Shown here one piece after another: positions 34,684 through 43,666 of a stretch of 64,000 nt of DNA. The DNA comes from Sphingomonas sp. Leaf67 (lineage in GTDB: Bacteria > Pseudomonadota > Alphaproteobacteria > Sphingomonadales > Sphingomonadaceae), in the NCBI RefSeq assembly GCF_001421965.1, contig NZ_LMLP01000025.1:1-64000 (forward strand), written 5' to 3'. The notes beneath the pieces were generated by a model. It was not told where the DNA came from. It saw only the letters and a list, made by a program, of their open reading frames with translations, and ran no database searches. Numbering within the stretch: position 1 is the stretch's first letter; every line of letters starts with the position of its first letter. Position numbers and translations under genes: made by a program.

Positions 34684-37261
34684 GGGTCGATCCTTTCTGG
34701 AGCAGCAGCTTGGCGAGCGCGGGGCGACACGAGCCGCAATTAGTTCCCGCACCGATGGCCTTGCCGATCGCAGCGACGTCGGTCAGCCGCTGGTCGGCGA
34801 TGGTGGTCAGGATGGTATGCAGGCCGATGTCGAAGCATGCGCAGACGATCGGACCACGGTCGACCTGCACCCCCGGCGCACGGCCGGCGAGCAGGGTCGG
34901 CGCGGCGCTGGCTTCGGCCAGTTGCGCGACCAGCCAGTCGCGCGGCGGCAGCGATCCGTCGCGGGTGACGAACAGGGCGGCGGCCAGTCGTCCGTCCTGC
35001 AGGATCGCGGTGCGACGGGTGCCGCGCGCGCTGTCGATCGCCTCGATCCGTTCGCCACGCGGGAGCAGCACGTCGAGCCGGGCCGCATCGCCGTCGCCAG
35101 CCAGATCCCAGACGGTGCCGCAGGGGACCGCGATGCGCGTCGCCCACAGGCAATTGGGTCGCGCCGCTGCCTCGCCGCGCAGGATCAGGAAACCGCGCCA
35201 GCCGCACGCGACGGCGGTGATGCGCGCCGGGGTCGCCTTGAACCCCGGCTGGCCCGATACCGGATCGGCCAGCGGGCGGGGCAGGCGGCCGGAGCGGCCA
35301 CCGGTCGAAGTGCGGTCGGTCCAGTGGATCGGCACGAACAATTCGCCCGGCCGCTGGGTCGGCGTGACCTGCGCGCGGTACAGGCTGTCGCCCTGCGGCG
35401 TTGCGACCCGGGCAAGGCCGCCATCGGCGATGCCGAGGCGCTGCGCATCGTCGGGATGGACCTCGACCAGCGGCTCCTCGCGGTGGCGCGCCAGTTTGGG
35501 GCTCAGGCCCGTGCGGGTCATGGTATGCCACTGATCGCGATAGCGCCCGGTGTTGAGTGTCATCGGCCAGGCGTCGAGCGTCCCGGCGACCGGTTTCTGC
35601 GCGACCGACACCATGCGGGCGCGGCCGTCGGGGGTCGAGAAACGGCCATCGGCGAACGGCGTCTCGTCCCAGCGGAACGGCTGCATCGCGTCATAGTCGG
35701 TGTTGCCGCGTGCGGCGTGCCCCGGCAGCGCGAAGCGGCGCGCGCCGTCATTCTGATAGGTCGACAGCCGGCAATGCTCGCGCCAGATGTCGGCGGGCCG
35801 ATCATAGGCGAAGGCACTGTTCCAGCCCATGCGCTGCGCGACCTGCGATATGATCCACCAGTCGGGCCTGGCGTCGCCGGGCAGGGGCAGGAAGGCACGC
35901 TGGCGGCTGATGACGCGTTCCGAATTGGTGACGGTCCCGTCCTTTTCGCCCCACGCAGCGGCGGGCAGGCGGACATGGGCATAGGCCGATGTATCGGTAT
36001 CGGCGATCACGTCGGACACGACCACGAACGGACAATCGGCCAGCGCGGCGCGGACGCGATCGGCATCGGGCATCGACACGGCGGGGTTGGTCGCCATGAT
36101 CCATACCGCCTTGACCCGGCCTTCGCCGATGGCGCGGAACAGGTCGACCGCCTTCAGCCCCGGCGCGGTCGCCATCGTCGGCGCGGCCCAGAAGCGGCCG
36201 ACCCGGGCCACATTGTCGGGCGCGAAATCCATATGCGCGGCGAGCGTGGTGGCGAGGCCGCCGACCTCGCGCCCGCCCATGGCGTTGGGCTGGCCGGTGA
36301 TCGAAAAGGGCGCGGCACCCGGCTTGCCGATGCGGCCGGTGGCGAGATGGACGTTGACGATTGCATTGACCTGATCGGTGCCGGTCAGCGACTGGTTGAT
36401 CCCTTGGCTGAACATCGTGACGGTGCGCGGGTTGGCGGCGAACAGCTCGTAGAAGCGGCGCAGGTCGGCGGCGGGCACGTCGCAGGTTTTCGCGACCGAC
36501 CACAGGTCATAGCCCTCGGCCACCTTGTCCCAGAAACCATCGGGCACCGCGACATGGGCGTCGAGATACGCTTCGTCTAGCGCCCCGGTATCGCGGCACC
36601 ATGCGAGCAACCCGTTCATCAGCGCGACGTCGGTGCCGGGCTTTACGGGCAGATGCAGGTCGGCTTCGTCGGCGGTCTCGGTCCGGCGCGGATCGATCAC
36701 GACCAGCTTCGCCCCGGCGTCGCAGCGCGCACGGATGCGCTGATACACGATCGGGTGGCACCATGCGGTGTTCGATCCGACCAGCACGATCAGGTCGGCG
36801 ACGTCGAGGTCGCTGTAATTGGCGGGAACGACGTCCTCGCCGAACGCGCGCAGATGTCCGGCGACCGCGCTCGACATGCACAGCCGCGAATTGGTGTCGA
36901 TGTTCGCCGAACCGATGAAGCCCTTCATCAGCTTGTTGGCGACGTAATAGTCCTCGGTCAGCAACTGGCCGGAGACGTAGAAGGCGACGCTGTCGGGGCC
37001 GTGCTGCGCGATGGTGTCGCGGAAGCGTTTGGCGACGAGGTCGAGCGCCTTGTCCCACGTCGCCTGCTTGCGGCCGATCATGGGGTGGAGAAGGCGGCTG
37101 TCGAGGCCGATCGTCTCGCCCAGATGCGTGCCTTTCGAGCAGAGGCGGCCGCTATTGGCGGGGTGTTCCGGGTCGCCGGCGATCGTCGCGGTGCGTGCGC
37201 CGGTCGGCGTGGCAAGGATGCCGCAACCGACGCCGCAATAGGCGCAGGTGGTTCTTATCAT
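34673..37261 (-). CDS. nasA: Assimilatory nitrate reductase, catalytic subunit
   Basis: Molybdopterin enzyme of 862 residues reducing nitrate to nitrite in the cytoplasm. N-terminal [4Fe-4S] ligands are C6, C9, C13 and C41 (TTCAYCGVGCG, LCSKG). The Mo-bis-MGD domain follows with the probable Mo-ligand Cys in DTNSRLCMSSAVAG. The molydop-binding domain (LNTGRYRDQWHTMTRTGLS) comes next. A BFD-type [2Fe-2S] domain with CACF and NCGSCRP is fused at the C-terminus, typical of NasA/NarB-type enzymes that take electrons directly. It is preceded by a palindromic repeat separating it from nirD and followed by the overlapping SUMT gene. Confidence 0.95.
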   Translation of the reverse strand: MIRTTCAYCGVGCGILATPTGARTATIAGDPEHPANSGRLCSKGTHLGETIGLDSRLLHPMIGRKQATWDKALDLVAKRFRDTIAQHGPDSVAFYVSGQLLTEDYYVANKLMKGFIGSANIDTNSRLCMSSAVAGHLRAFGEDVVPANYSDLDVADLIVLVGSNTAWCHPIVYQRIRARCDAGAKLVVIDPRRTETADEADLHLPVKPGTDVALMNGLLAWCRDTGALDEAYLDAHVAVPDGFWDKVAEGYDLWSVAKTCDVPAADLRRFYELFAANPRTVTMFSQGINQSLTGTDQVNAIVNVHLATGRIGKPGAAPFSITGQPNAMGGREVGGLATTLAAHMDFAPDNVARVGRFWAAPTMATAPGLKAVDLFRAIGEGRVKAVWIMATNPAVSMPDADRVRAALADCPFVVVSDVIADTDTSAYAHVRLPAAAWGEKDGTVTNSERVISRQRAFLPLPGDARPDWWIISQVAQRMGWNSAFAYDRPADIWREHCRLSTYQNDGARRFALPGHAARGNTDYDAMQPFRWDETPFADGRFSTPDGRARMVSVAQKPVAGTLDAWPMTLNTGRYRDQWHTMTRTGLSPKLARHREEPLVEVHPDDAQRLGIADGGLARVATPQGDSLYRAQVTPTQRPGELFVPIHWTDRTSTGGRSGRLPRPLADPVSGQPGFKATPARITAVACGWRGFLILRGEAAARPNCLWATRIAVPCGTVWDLAGDGDAARLDVLLPRGERIEAIDSARGTRRTAILQDGRLAAALFVTRDGSLPPRDWLVAQLAEASAAPTLLAGRAPGVQVDRGPIVCACFDIGLHTILTTIADQRLTDVAAIGKAIGAGTNCGSCRPALAKLLLQKGSTHAA

Positions 37262-37263
37262 AG

Positions 37264-37368
37264 CCCTCTCCCCCTTGGGGGAGAGGGTTGGGAGAGGGGG
37301 AGTGCGAGGCAGTCGTTGCTATGCACGACCCCCTCTCCCCGACCCTCTCCCCTAAAGGAGAGAGGGAG
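37264..37368. repeat. Palindromic MITE-like repeat between nirD and nasA
   Basis: About 105 bp with two hairpins. The first is perfect, CCCTCTCCCCC/GGGGGAGAGGG around TT (37264-37287). The second is imperfect (37344-37367). The inner flanks also pair with each other, so the whole can fold as one cruciform. C/T- and G/A-rich hairpin blocks of this look are, as I recall, dispersed repeats in sphingomonad genomes. It may also weaken transcription into nasA. Confidence 0.75.
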
Positions 37369-37370
37369 AG

Positions 37371-37709
37371 TCACGCTGCCACCTTCAGCGCACTGGCGCG
37401 ACAGAGCAGGACGCGGCCGCCGCTGATCCTGACCGGCACCGTCGGGGTGCAGCCCTTGTCCTCGCCCATCGCCTCGCCGGTCGCGAGCGCGATGCGCCAG
37501 TTGTGGAGCGGGCAGGCGACCGCACCGCCATGGACGATGCCCTGGCTCAACCGGCCGCCCTTGTGCGGGCAGCGATCGGCCAGCGCGAAAACCTTGCCCT
37601 CGCCGGTGCGGAACACCGCGATGTCGTCGCCGCCGGTGACCTGTACGGTGCGGCTGCCGCGCACCGGGATTTCATCGACCCAGCCGATATCGAGCCATTC
37701 GCCGATCAT
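37371..37709 (-). CDS. nirD: Nitrite reductase small subunit (Rieske type)
   Basis: Partner of NirB, 112 residues. The Rieske [2Fe-2S] ligands are all present (C47-x-H49 in CPHKGG and C66-x2-H69 in CPLHNW), unlike some enterobacterial NirD that lack them. ATG 37709 overlaps the nirB stop by four bases (ATGA), so the longer frame from 37796, which runs inside nirB, is rejected. The pair reduces nitrite to ammonium with NADH. Confidence 0.93.
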   Translation of the reverse strand: MIGEWLDIGWVDEIPVRGSRTVQVTGGDDIAVFRTGEGKVFALADRCPHKGGRLSQGIVHGGAVACPLHNWRIALATGEAMGEDKGCTPTVPVRISGGRVLLCRASALKVAA

Positions 37710-40207
37710 GCCATTTCCTCCGTCGCGCGGGTGGGGGTGAAGGTCGCCATCGGCGCGTGATGTTCGCGTTCGGCCCCGGCGACGCGTGCCGCCCACGGAT
37801 CGTCCTGCATGAACTGCTGCGAGAACGCGAAGCGTTCGGCCAGCGCGTCACGGCCCGCCGCATCGTCGGCGATCCGCGCACGGACATAATCGACACCGAC
37901 CCGCTCGATCCACGGCGCGGTCCGCTCCAGATAGCGCGCTTCCTCGCGGTACAACTGGATGAAGGCGGCGCAATACTGCATCGCCTCTTGCTCGGTCGCG
38001 ACCTTGCACAGGAAATCGGTGGCGCGGACCTTGATCCCGCCATTGCCGCCGACCGACAGTTCATAGCCGCTGTCGACGCAGACAACGCCAAAATCCTTGA
38101 TCGTCGCCTCGGCGCAATTTCTCGGGCAGCCCGACACCGCGATCTTGAACTTGTGCGGCATCCACGATCCCCACGTCATCCGCTCGACCTTGACCCCCAG
38201 CCCGGTCGAATCCTGCGTGCCGAAGCGGCACCATTCGGACCCGACACAGGTCTTCACCGTGCGCAGCGACTTGCCATAGGCATGGCCGCTGACCATGCCG
38301 GCGGCGTTCAGATCGGCCCAGACGGCGGGCAGGTCCTCGCGCTTGATGCCGAAGATGTCGAGCCGCTGGCCGCCCGTCACTTTCACCATCGGTGCGTCAT
38401 ATTTCTCGACGACATCGGCGATCGCGCGCAATTCGCGGGGGTTGGTCAGGCCGCCCCACATGCGCGGTACCACCGAATAGGTGCCGTCCTTCTGGATGTT
38501 GGCATGCAGGCGTTCGTTGACGAACCGGCTCTGCTGGTCGTCCTTGTAGACGCCCGGCAACGCGCACAGCAGGTAATAGTTGAGCGCGGGGCGGCACGAC
38601 GAACAGCCATCGGGCGTCGACCAGTGCAGCTTCTGCATGACGTCGGGGATCGAGCGCATATCCTGCGCGACGATCTCGCGCCGGACATCGTCATGGCCGA
38701 AACTGGTGCATTTGCACATCGTCTTGGGGCCGGCCTGCACCTCGTCGCCCAGCGTCAGCGCGAGAATGGTTTCGACGAGGCCGGTGCATGATCCGCACGA
38801 TGCCGACGCCTTGCAGGTGGCGCGCACCGCGTCGAGGCTGTGCGCGCCCTTGGCGATGCAGCCAACCACCTGCCCCTTGGTCACGCCGTTGCAGCCGCAA
38901 ATCTCCGCATTGTCGGAGAGCGCCGCAACGGCCGACTTAGGGTCCGCCTGCGCCCCTCCCGAAGCGAAGGCCTGTCCGAAAATCAGCAGGTCGCGGATCG
39001 CGCCGATATCCTCGCCGCGCTTGAGCAGGTCGAAATACCAGTTGCCGTCGGCGGTATCACCGTACAGCACCGCCCCGACGATGCGGTCGTCCTTGACCAC
39101 CACCCGCTTGTAGACGCCACGGCTGGCGTCGCGCAGGACGATGTCCTCCGCGCCCGCGCCGCCCGAAAAGTCGCCTGCCGAGAACACGTCCAGCCCGGCG
39201 ACCTTCAGCTTGGTCGAGGTCACCGATCCGCGATAACCGGTATGTGCGTCGGTCAGGCCATCGGCCAGCGCACGGCACATGTCCCATAGCGGCGCGACGA
39301 GGCCATAGACGTTGCCGTCATGCTCGACGCATTCACCGACCGCGAGGATCGCGGGGTCGCTGGTGACCATATGGTCGTCGACCTGGATGCCGCGCCCGAC
39401 CGCCAGGCCGGCCGCGCGGGCCAGTGCCACCGACGGGCGGATGCCGACCGCCATCACCACGAGGCTGGCGGGGATCAGTGTCCCGTCCTTCAGTCGGACC
39501 GCTTCGACATGATCGCTGCCGACGATTTCGGCGGTGTCGGCCCCGGTCAGGATGGTCTGGCCGCGTGCTTCGAGCGCGGATTTGAGCAGCCAGCCCGCCG
39601 CTTCATCGAGCTGGCGTTCCATCAGCGTCGGCATGATGTGCAGCACGGTCACTTTCATGCCGCGCAGCGACAGGCCGTGCGCCGCCTCCAGCCCGAGGAG
39701 ACCGCCGCCGATCACCACCGCATCGCCGCCCCCATTCTCCTTGGCGCGCTCGGCGGCGGCGAGCATGTGGTCGACATCCTTCATGTCGCGGAAACCGATC
39801 ACGCCGGACAGGTCCTTGCCGGGCACCGGGATGATGAACGGATCGGAGCCGGTGGCGATCAGCAGCCGGTCATAGCCGGTGACCCGGCCCGATCGCGCCG
39901 TCACCGTCTTCGCCGCACGGTCGATGGCATCGACCGGATTGCCCGCGACCAGTTCGATCGCGTTCTGCGCGTACCAGTCGGCATCGTTGATGACGATCTG
40001 TTCGAACGTCTTTTCCCCCGCCAGCACCGGCGACAGCATGATCCGGTTGTAGTTCACATGCGGTTCGGCACCGAAGATGGTGACGCGGTACCGGCCGGGG
40101 TCGCGGGCCAGCAGTTCCTCGACCGCGCGGCATCCGGCCATGCCGTTGCCGATCACGACGAGGTGTTCGCGCGGGTCGCCGCCGGGGATAATCGTTTCGT
40201 GTTTCAT
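37706..40207 (-). CDS. nirB: Nitrite reductase [NAD(P)H] large subunit
   Basis: Sirohaem nitrite reductase of 833 residues. Domains in order: FAD/NAD(P) oxidoreductase (LVVIGNGMAGCRAVEELLAR near the start, YDRLLIATGSDPFIIP), two BFD-like [2Fe-2S] domains (ICGCNGVTKGQ...CGSCTG and MCKCTSFGHDD...CSSCRP), a ferredoxin-like half, and the [4Fe-4S]-sirohaem site CVGSEWCRFG...CPRNCAEA. I chose ATG 40207; an in-frame TTG at 40225 has no ribosome site. Its cofactor precursor is made by the SUMT at the end of the operon. Confidence 0.95.
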   Translation of the reverse strand: MKHETIIPGGDPREHLVVIGNGMAGCRAVEELLARDPGRYRVTIFGAEPHVNYNRIMLSPVLAGEKTFEQIVINDADWYAQNAIELVAGNPVDAIDRAAKTVTARSGRVTGYDRLLIATGSDPFIIPVPGKDLSGVIGFRDMKDVDHMLAAAERAKENGGGDAVVIGGGLLGLEAAHGLSLRGMKVTVLHIMPTLMERQLDEAAGWLLKSALEARGQTILTGADTAEIVGSDHVEAVRLKDGTLIPASLVVMAVGIRPSVALARAAGLAVGRGIQVDDHMVTSDPAILAVGECVEHDGNVYGLVAPLWDMCRALADGLTDAHTGYRGSVTSTKLKVAGLDVFSAGDFSGGAGAEDIVLRDASRGVYKRVVVKDDRIVGAVLYGDTADGNWYFDLLKRGEDIGAIRDLLIFGQAFASGGAQADPKSAVAALSDNAEICGCNGVTKGQVVGCIAKGAHSLDAVRATCKASASCGSCTGLVETILALTLGDEVQAGPKTMCKCTSFGHDDVRREIVAQDMRSIPDVMQKLHWSTPDGCSSCRPALNYYLLCALPGVYKDDQQSRFVNERLHANIQKDGTYSVVPRMWGGLTNPRELRAIADVVEKYDAPMVKVTGGQRLDIFGIKREDLPAVWADLNAAGMVSGHAYGKSLRTVKTCVGSEWCRFGTQDSTGLGVKVERMTWGSWMPHKFKIAVSGCPRNCAEATIKDFGVVCVDSGYELSVGGNGGIKVRATDFLCKVATEQEAMQYCAAFIQLYREEARYLERTAPWIERVGVDYVRARIADDAAGRDALAERFAFSQQFMQDDPWAARVAGAEREHHAPMATFTPTRATEEMA

Positions 40208-40236
40208 GACGGTGATCCGTGGCAAGGGGACAGGGT

Positions 40237-41475
40237 TCAGATCCGGACGCCGTCGGCGGCGGTCCAGTCGCGCCGCCAGCGGCGCTTGACCATGGTCAGT
40301 GCGGCAAAGGCGATCAGCGCGAGCGTGGCGAAGATCAGGAATCCGCTCTGGAAGCTGCCGGTCAGCTGCTTGGCGAGGCCGAGCGAGGAAGCGAGGTAGA
40401 AGCCGCCGATACCGCCGGCCATACCGACCAGCCCGGTCATCACCCCGATCTCGGCGGCGAAACGCTGCGGCACCAGCTGGAACACCGCGCCGTTGCCGGT
40501 ACCGAGCGCCAGCATGGCGACGACGAACAGGGTCAGCGCCGCTTCGACGCTATCGGCCTGACCGACGCCGGCCAGCGCGGCGGCGGCGATGACGAACACC
40601 ACCGACAGCGCCTTCACGCCCCCGACCTTGTCGGCCAGCGCCCCGCCCATCGGTCGCACCAGCGATCCGGCGAAGACGCAGGCGGCGGTGCAATAGCCGG
40701 CGGTGATCGTGGTCAGCCCGAACCGGTCGGTGAAGTAGATCGGCAGCGAGGCGGCGAGGCCGACGAACCCGCCGAAGGTGACGGCGTAAAAGCCCATCAA
40801 CCACCATGCATCGCCTTGCTTCAGCGGACGGAAGTACTCGGTCAGCTTGCGCGCCGGGGGCGCGTTCGGCGCGTCCTTCGCCATCACCATATAGGCGACG
40901 AACACCAGCGTCAGCGGGATGCAGGCAAGACCCAGTACCGCGTTCCACCCGAACAGCTTGGCCAGCGTCGGCGCGAACAGCGCGGCCAGCACCGTGCCCG
41001 AATTGCCCATGCCGGCAAGGCCCATCGCCTTGCCCTGATGCTCGGGCGGATACCAGCGGCTGGCAAGCGGCAGGGCGATCGCGAAGCTCGCCCCGGCGAA
41101 CCCGAGGATGACGCCCAGCGCCAGCGTGCCGGCAAAGCTGTTCACCCCCAGCGTCCATGCGCTGAACAGTCCGGCGATGACGATGATTTGGCTGATCGCG
41201 CCGGCGCGCTTCGGCCCGATGCGGTCGACCAACAGGCCGTTGACGACGCGCAGCAGCGCCCCGGCCAGCGTCGGCACCGCGACCATGAGGCCCTTTTGCG
41301 CCGGGGTCAGCAACAGCGTCTTGGCGATGTCGGGCGCGAGCGGGCCGAGCAGCACCCACACCATGAAGGCGAGGTCGAAATACAGGAATGCCGCGATCAG
41401 CGTCGGCGTATGTCCGCTGGACCAGAAGCTGTCCGGTTTGGCGGCGGTATCGTCTTTCCAATAGGCGGTAGCCAT
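40237..41475 (-). CDS. Nitrate/nitrite MFS transporter
   Basis: NarK/NrtP-type permease of 412 residues with 12 predicted membrane helices. It retains the nitrate-signature glycines and Asn (GFAGASFAIALPLASRWYPPEHQG; GMAGGIGGFYLASSLG) and Arg in the first helices (VNGLLVDRIGPKRAG). ATG 41475 follows GGGGAAC; the longer frame to 41538 would begin inside the leader terminator. It is the first gene after the antitermination leader and is followed by nirB within 29 bp. Confidence 0.93.
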   Translation of the reverse strand: MATAYWKDDTAAKPDSFWSSGHTPTLIAAFLYFDLAFMVWVLLGPLAPDIAKTLLLTPAQKGLMVAVPTLAGALLRVVNGLLVDRIGPKRAGAISQIIVIAGLFSAWTLGVNSFAGTLALGVILGFAGASFAIALPLASRWYPPEHQGKAMGLAGMGNSGTVLAALFAPTLAKLFGWNAVLGLACIPLTLVFVAYMVMAKDAPNAPPARKLTEYFRPLKQGDAWWLMGFYAVTFGGFVGLAASLPIYFTDRFGLTTITAGYCTAACVFAGSLVRPMGGALADKVGGVKALSVVFVIAAAALAGVGQADSVEAALTLFVVAMLALGTGNGAVFQLVPQRFAAEIGVMTGLVGMAGGIGGFYLASSLGLAKQLTGSFQSGFLIFATLALIAFAALTMVKRRWRRDWTAADGVRI

Positions 41476-41499
41476 GGCAGTTCCCCGAATGCGATGGAC

Positions 41500-41547
41500 A
41501 AAAAAAAGCCGCCCCGACGCGGCCCTTGTCGGGCGCATCGGAGCGGC
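41500..41547 (-). terminator. Leader intrinsic terminator ahead of the nitrate operon
   Basis: On the minus strand GCCGCTCCGA (41547-41538) pairs over 10 positions with TCGGGGCGGC (41517-41508), with one T-G pair, and is followed by eight T (41507-41500). It lies 25 bases before the transporter start. An intrinsic terminator here is what NasT antitermination needs. Confidence 0.92.
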
Positions 41548-41587
41548 TTCGTTGCCGTGTGGCGATCATCGATCGCCCGACGCTATC

Positions 41588-41641
41588 GGTCCCGCCATTG
41601 GAACCGTTTCGCGCTTATCTCGTGCCCGACGCCATTGCCGG
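41588..41641 (-). ncRNA. ANTAR-target double hairpin in the nas leader RNA
   Basis: Two hairpins in the minus-strand RNA carry the same hexaloop AAUGGC. P1 is CCGGC-loop-GUCGG (41641-41626), P2 is GGUUCC-loop-GGGACC (41605-41588). Loop position 1 is A and position 4 is G, the hallmark of the two-hairpin RNA bound by ANTAR regulators. The linker is 20 bases. A further perfect hairpin (GGCGATC/GATCGCC, 41561-41577) separates P2 from the terminator. The nasT gene for the ANTAR protein lies just upstream. Confidence 0.88.
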
Positions 41642-41704
41642 ACGCGCACAAGATGACCGATTCGCGATCATCGTGCAAGATGGTTTCGCAGTGCAGCACG
41701 ATTT

Positions 41705-41736
41705 GCGACGAACGGAGTGTTAACTCGGTTCGTCGC
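41705..41736. promoter_or_regulatory. 32-bp near-perfect palindrome upstream of the nas leader
   Basis: Arms GCGACGAACGGAGT and ACTCGGTTCGTCGC (14 bp each, one mismatch) flank GTTA. It lies 80 bases after the nasS stop and before the ANTAR hairpins. With no T-run it is more likely an operator, or a nasS 3' hairpin, than an intrinsic terminator. Confidence 0.55.
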
Positions 41737-41815
41737 ACTTTTCCGACCTCGGCGACACGCGACACGTGCAACCTTTGCAAACTTCCGGCCATCCGCGCGC
41801 CAACGACTCAAATCG

Positions 41816-43027
41816 TCAGGGCAGGGTGCGCAGATATCCCGCGATATCGTCGGGATCGAACGACCGCCCGTCGAAGAACGGATCGCTGCCCAGCATCAGT
41901 CGCCCCTGTGTCGACCCGGCGGCGACGGTGCCGCCGATCGCGCCTTCCAGTTTCGAACTGGCCCCGGGCAGGGGGGCACCCGATCCGGCCAGCGCCGACC
42001 GGTAGAGGTCGGGGCGGAACACACCCTGCGCGATCCAGGCTTCGTCCGCCGCGACAGGCGCGCGGTCCCAGCGCACCATCTGCGAATACAGCCACGCCGC
42101 CTGGCTGCGCCACGGGAAATTGGCTGCCTCGCGATACTGGAACATGAAGTCGGGGACGTGGAGCGGCTCGGCACCCGCCACCACCCGCACCCGGTCGCCG
42201 ATGGCACGCGCGATCGGATCGACCGGCGCATCGAGATAGTCGGGACGGGCGAGGATCGCCGCGCTGGCATCGCGCGTCGCCGGATCGATGAAGTGCGCGG
42301 CGGCGGCGTGGAGCGCGCGGATCAGCCGCTGCACCACCTCGCCGCGCTCGCCGACCGTCTCCTCGCGCAGCGCCAGCACCTTTTCCACGCCGCGCCGCCA
42401 GATCTGGGCGGTGACCAGCGCGATCCGCCCGACGCCGCGATCGACCGCGACGCTGTTCCACGGTTCGCCGACGCAGATGCCGTCGACCTCACCCACCGCC
42501 AGCGCATCGGCGGCAAAGGTGGGGCCGATGGTGACGATCTCGACATCCATGTCGGGCCGGATGCCGACCGCCGCCAGCCAGTAGCGCAGCATGTAGTTAT
42601 GGCTCGAATAGCGATGCACCACGCCGAAGCGCAGCGGCCGCCCCGCCGCGAGGCGCGCCGCCGCCACGACCTTCAGCCGCGCGCCGAGCGTCACCGGATC
42701 GCCAAGGCTGTCGCCATCCAGCACCTGTTCTGCAAGCGGCAGCGCCAGCGTGATCGCATTGCCGTTCAGCCCCAGCACGAACGGCACCGCCAGTGGCACC
42801 GCCGGCCGCCCGCGACCCAGCGCGGTGGCTATCGCGAGCGGCGCGACCATGTGCGCGGCGTCGGTGTGACCGTACAGCAGCCGGTCGCGTACCGTCGCCC
42901 ACGTCGTGTCGCGGATCAGTTCGATCTCCAGCCCCTCGGCTTCGGCAAATCCCTGTTCGCGCGCGAGGATGGGCAGCGCGGCATCGACCAGCGGCAGGAA
43001 ACCGATGCGGATTTTGTCCCGTGCCAT
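41816..43027 (-). CDS. nasS: NasS-like nitrate sensor
   Basis: Periplasmic-binding-protein fold of the NrtA/CmpA type, 403 residues, but without a signal peptide, which marks the cytosolic sensor NasS rather than a transporter component. It starts with MARDKIRIGFLPLVDAALPI and has YSSHNYMLRYWLAAVGIRPD, GEPWNSVAV and the later FMFQYREAANFPWRSQAAWL typical of nitrate binders. In known NasS-NasT pairs NasS holds the antiterminator NasT when nitrate is absent. ATG 43027 overlaps the nasT stop by one base and has GGGAGG upstream. Confidence 0.92.
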   Translation of the reverse strand: MARDKIRIGFLPLVDAALPILAREQGFAEAEGLEIELIRDTTWATVRDRLLYGHTDAAHMVAPLAIATALGRGRPAVPLAVPFVLGLNGNAITLALPLAEQVLDGDSLGDPVTLGARLKVVAAARLAAGRPLRFGVVHRYSSHNYMLRYWLAAVGIRPDMDVEIVTIGPTFAADALAVGEVDGICVGEPWNSVAVDRGVGRIALVTAQIWRRGVEKVLALREETVGERGEVVQRLIRALHAAAAHFIDPATRDASAAILARPDYLDAPVDPIARAIGDRVRVVAGAEPLHVPDFMFQYREAANFPWRSQAAWLYSQMVRWDRAPVAADEAWIAQGVFRPDLYRSALAGSGAPLPGASSKLEGAIGGTVAAGSTQGRLMLGSDPFFDGRSFDPDDIAGYLRTLP

Positions 43028-43605
43028 CACAGCCCTCCCATCAATGCGTCGCTGGTCAGGATCGCGTCGGCGATCTCGGCGATCCGCCGGTTCGACCGCA
43101 TCGCCTGTGCGCGCAGCAGCGCATAGGCGGCGGGTTCGTCGATCCCGCGTCGTTTCATCAGGATCGCCTTCGCCTTGTCGATCGTCGTCCGGTCGGCCAG
43201 CGCGCTCTTCGCCTCGACCAGTTCGGCCTGCAACCGCGCGAACGCCTGAAACCGGCGGATGGCGAGGTCGAGCACCGGCTTGATCCGCTGCTTGGCGAGG
43301 CCGTCGACGATATAGGCCGACACGCCGGCATCGACGGCGGCGGCGGTCGATTCGGCATCGCTCTGATCGACGAACATCGCGATCGGACGCGAAATCGCGC
43401 GCGACACCGCAAAGAATTCCTCCAGCTCGTCACGGCTGGGATTTTCGAGGTTGATCAGGATGACCTCGGCGGCCGCCGCCTCGACATCGGCGACCAGCCG
43501 GCGGGTGCCGTCGATGACGACGATATCGTCCAGCCCCGCCTCGCGCAGCCCCTCGGAAATGATCGCGGCGCGTGTGGTGCTGGTGTCGATGATCGCGATC
43601 CGCAT
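43027..43605 (-). CDS. nasT: NasT-like ANTAR antiterminator
   Basis: 192 residues. The N-terminal pseudo-receiver (MRIAIIDTSTTRAAIISEGL, lacking the normal acidic phosphorylation pocket) is followed by an ANTAR domain at about 125-185 (RTTIDKAKAILMKRRGIDEP, then AYALLRAQAMRSNRRIAEIA). Known NasT proteins bind leader RNA and block an intrinsic terminator when NasS binds nitrate. The matching RNA signal is present at 41588-41641. ATG 43605 is chosen because it starts the first beta-strand; the longer frame to 43665 adds no domain. Confidence 0.94.
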   Translation of the reverse strand: MRIAIIDTSTTRAAIISEGLREAGLDDIVVIDGTRRLVADVEAAAAEVILINLENPSRDELEEFFAVSRAISRPIAMFVDQSDAESTAAAVDAGVSAYIVDGLAKQRIKPVLDLAIRRFQAFARLQAELVEAKSALADRTTIDKAKAILMKRRGIDEPAAYALLRAQAMRSNRRIAEIADAILTSDALMGGL

Positions 43606-43625
43606 GATCCCGCTACCCCCGAAGC

Positions 43626-43664
43626 TGACGCGCGGCCTGTGCCCCGCGCCCGCCCGGCGCGTCA
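43626..43664. other. Inverted repeat between GH43 and nasT
   Basis: TGACGCGC (43626-43633) and GCGCGTCA (43657-43664) are perfect 8-bp arms with a GC-rich spacer. It sits just past the GH43 stop and before nasT on the same strand. It may form a hairpin that ends GH43 transcription, or be a nasT operator. No T-run is present. Confidence 0.35.
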
Positions 43665-43666
43665 AG

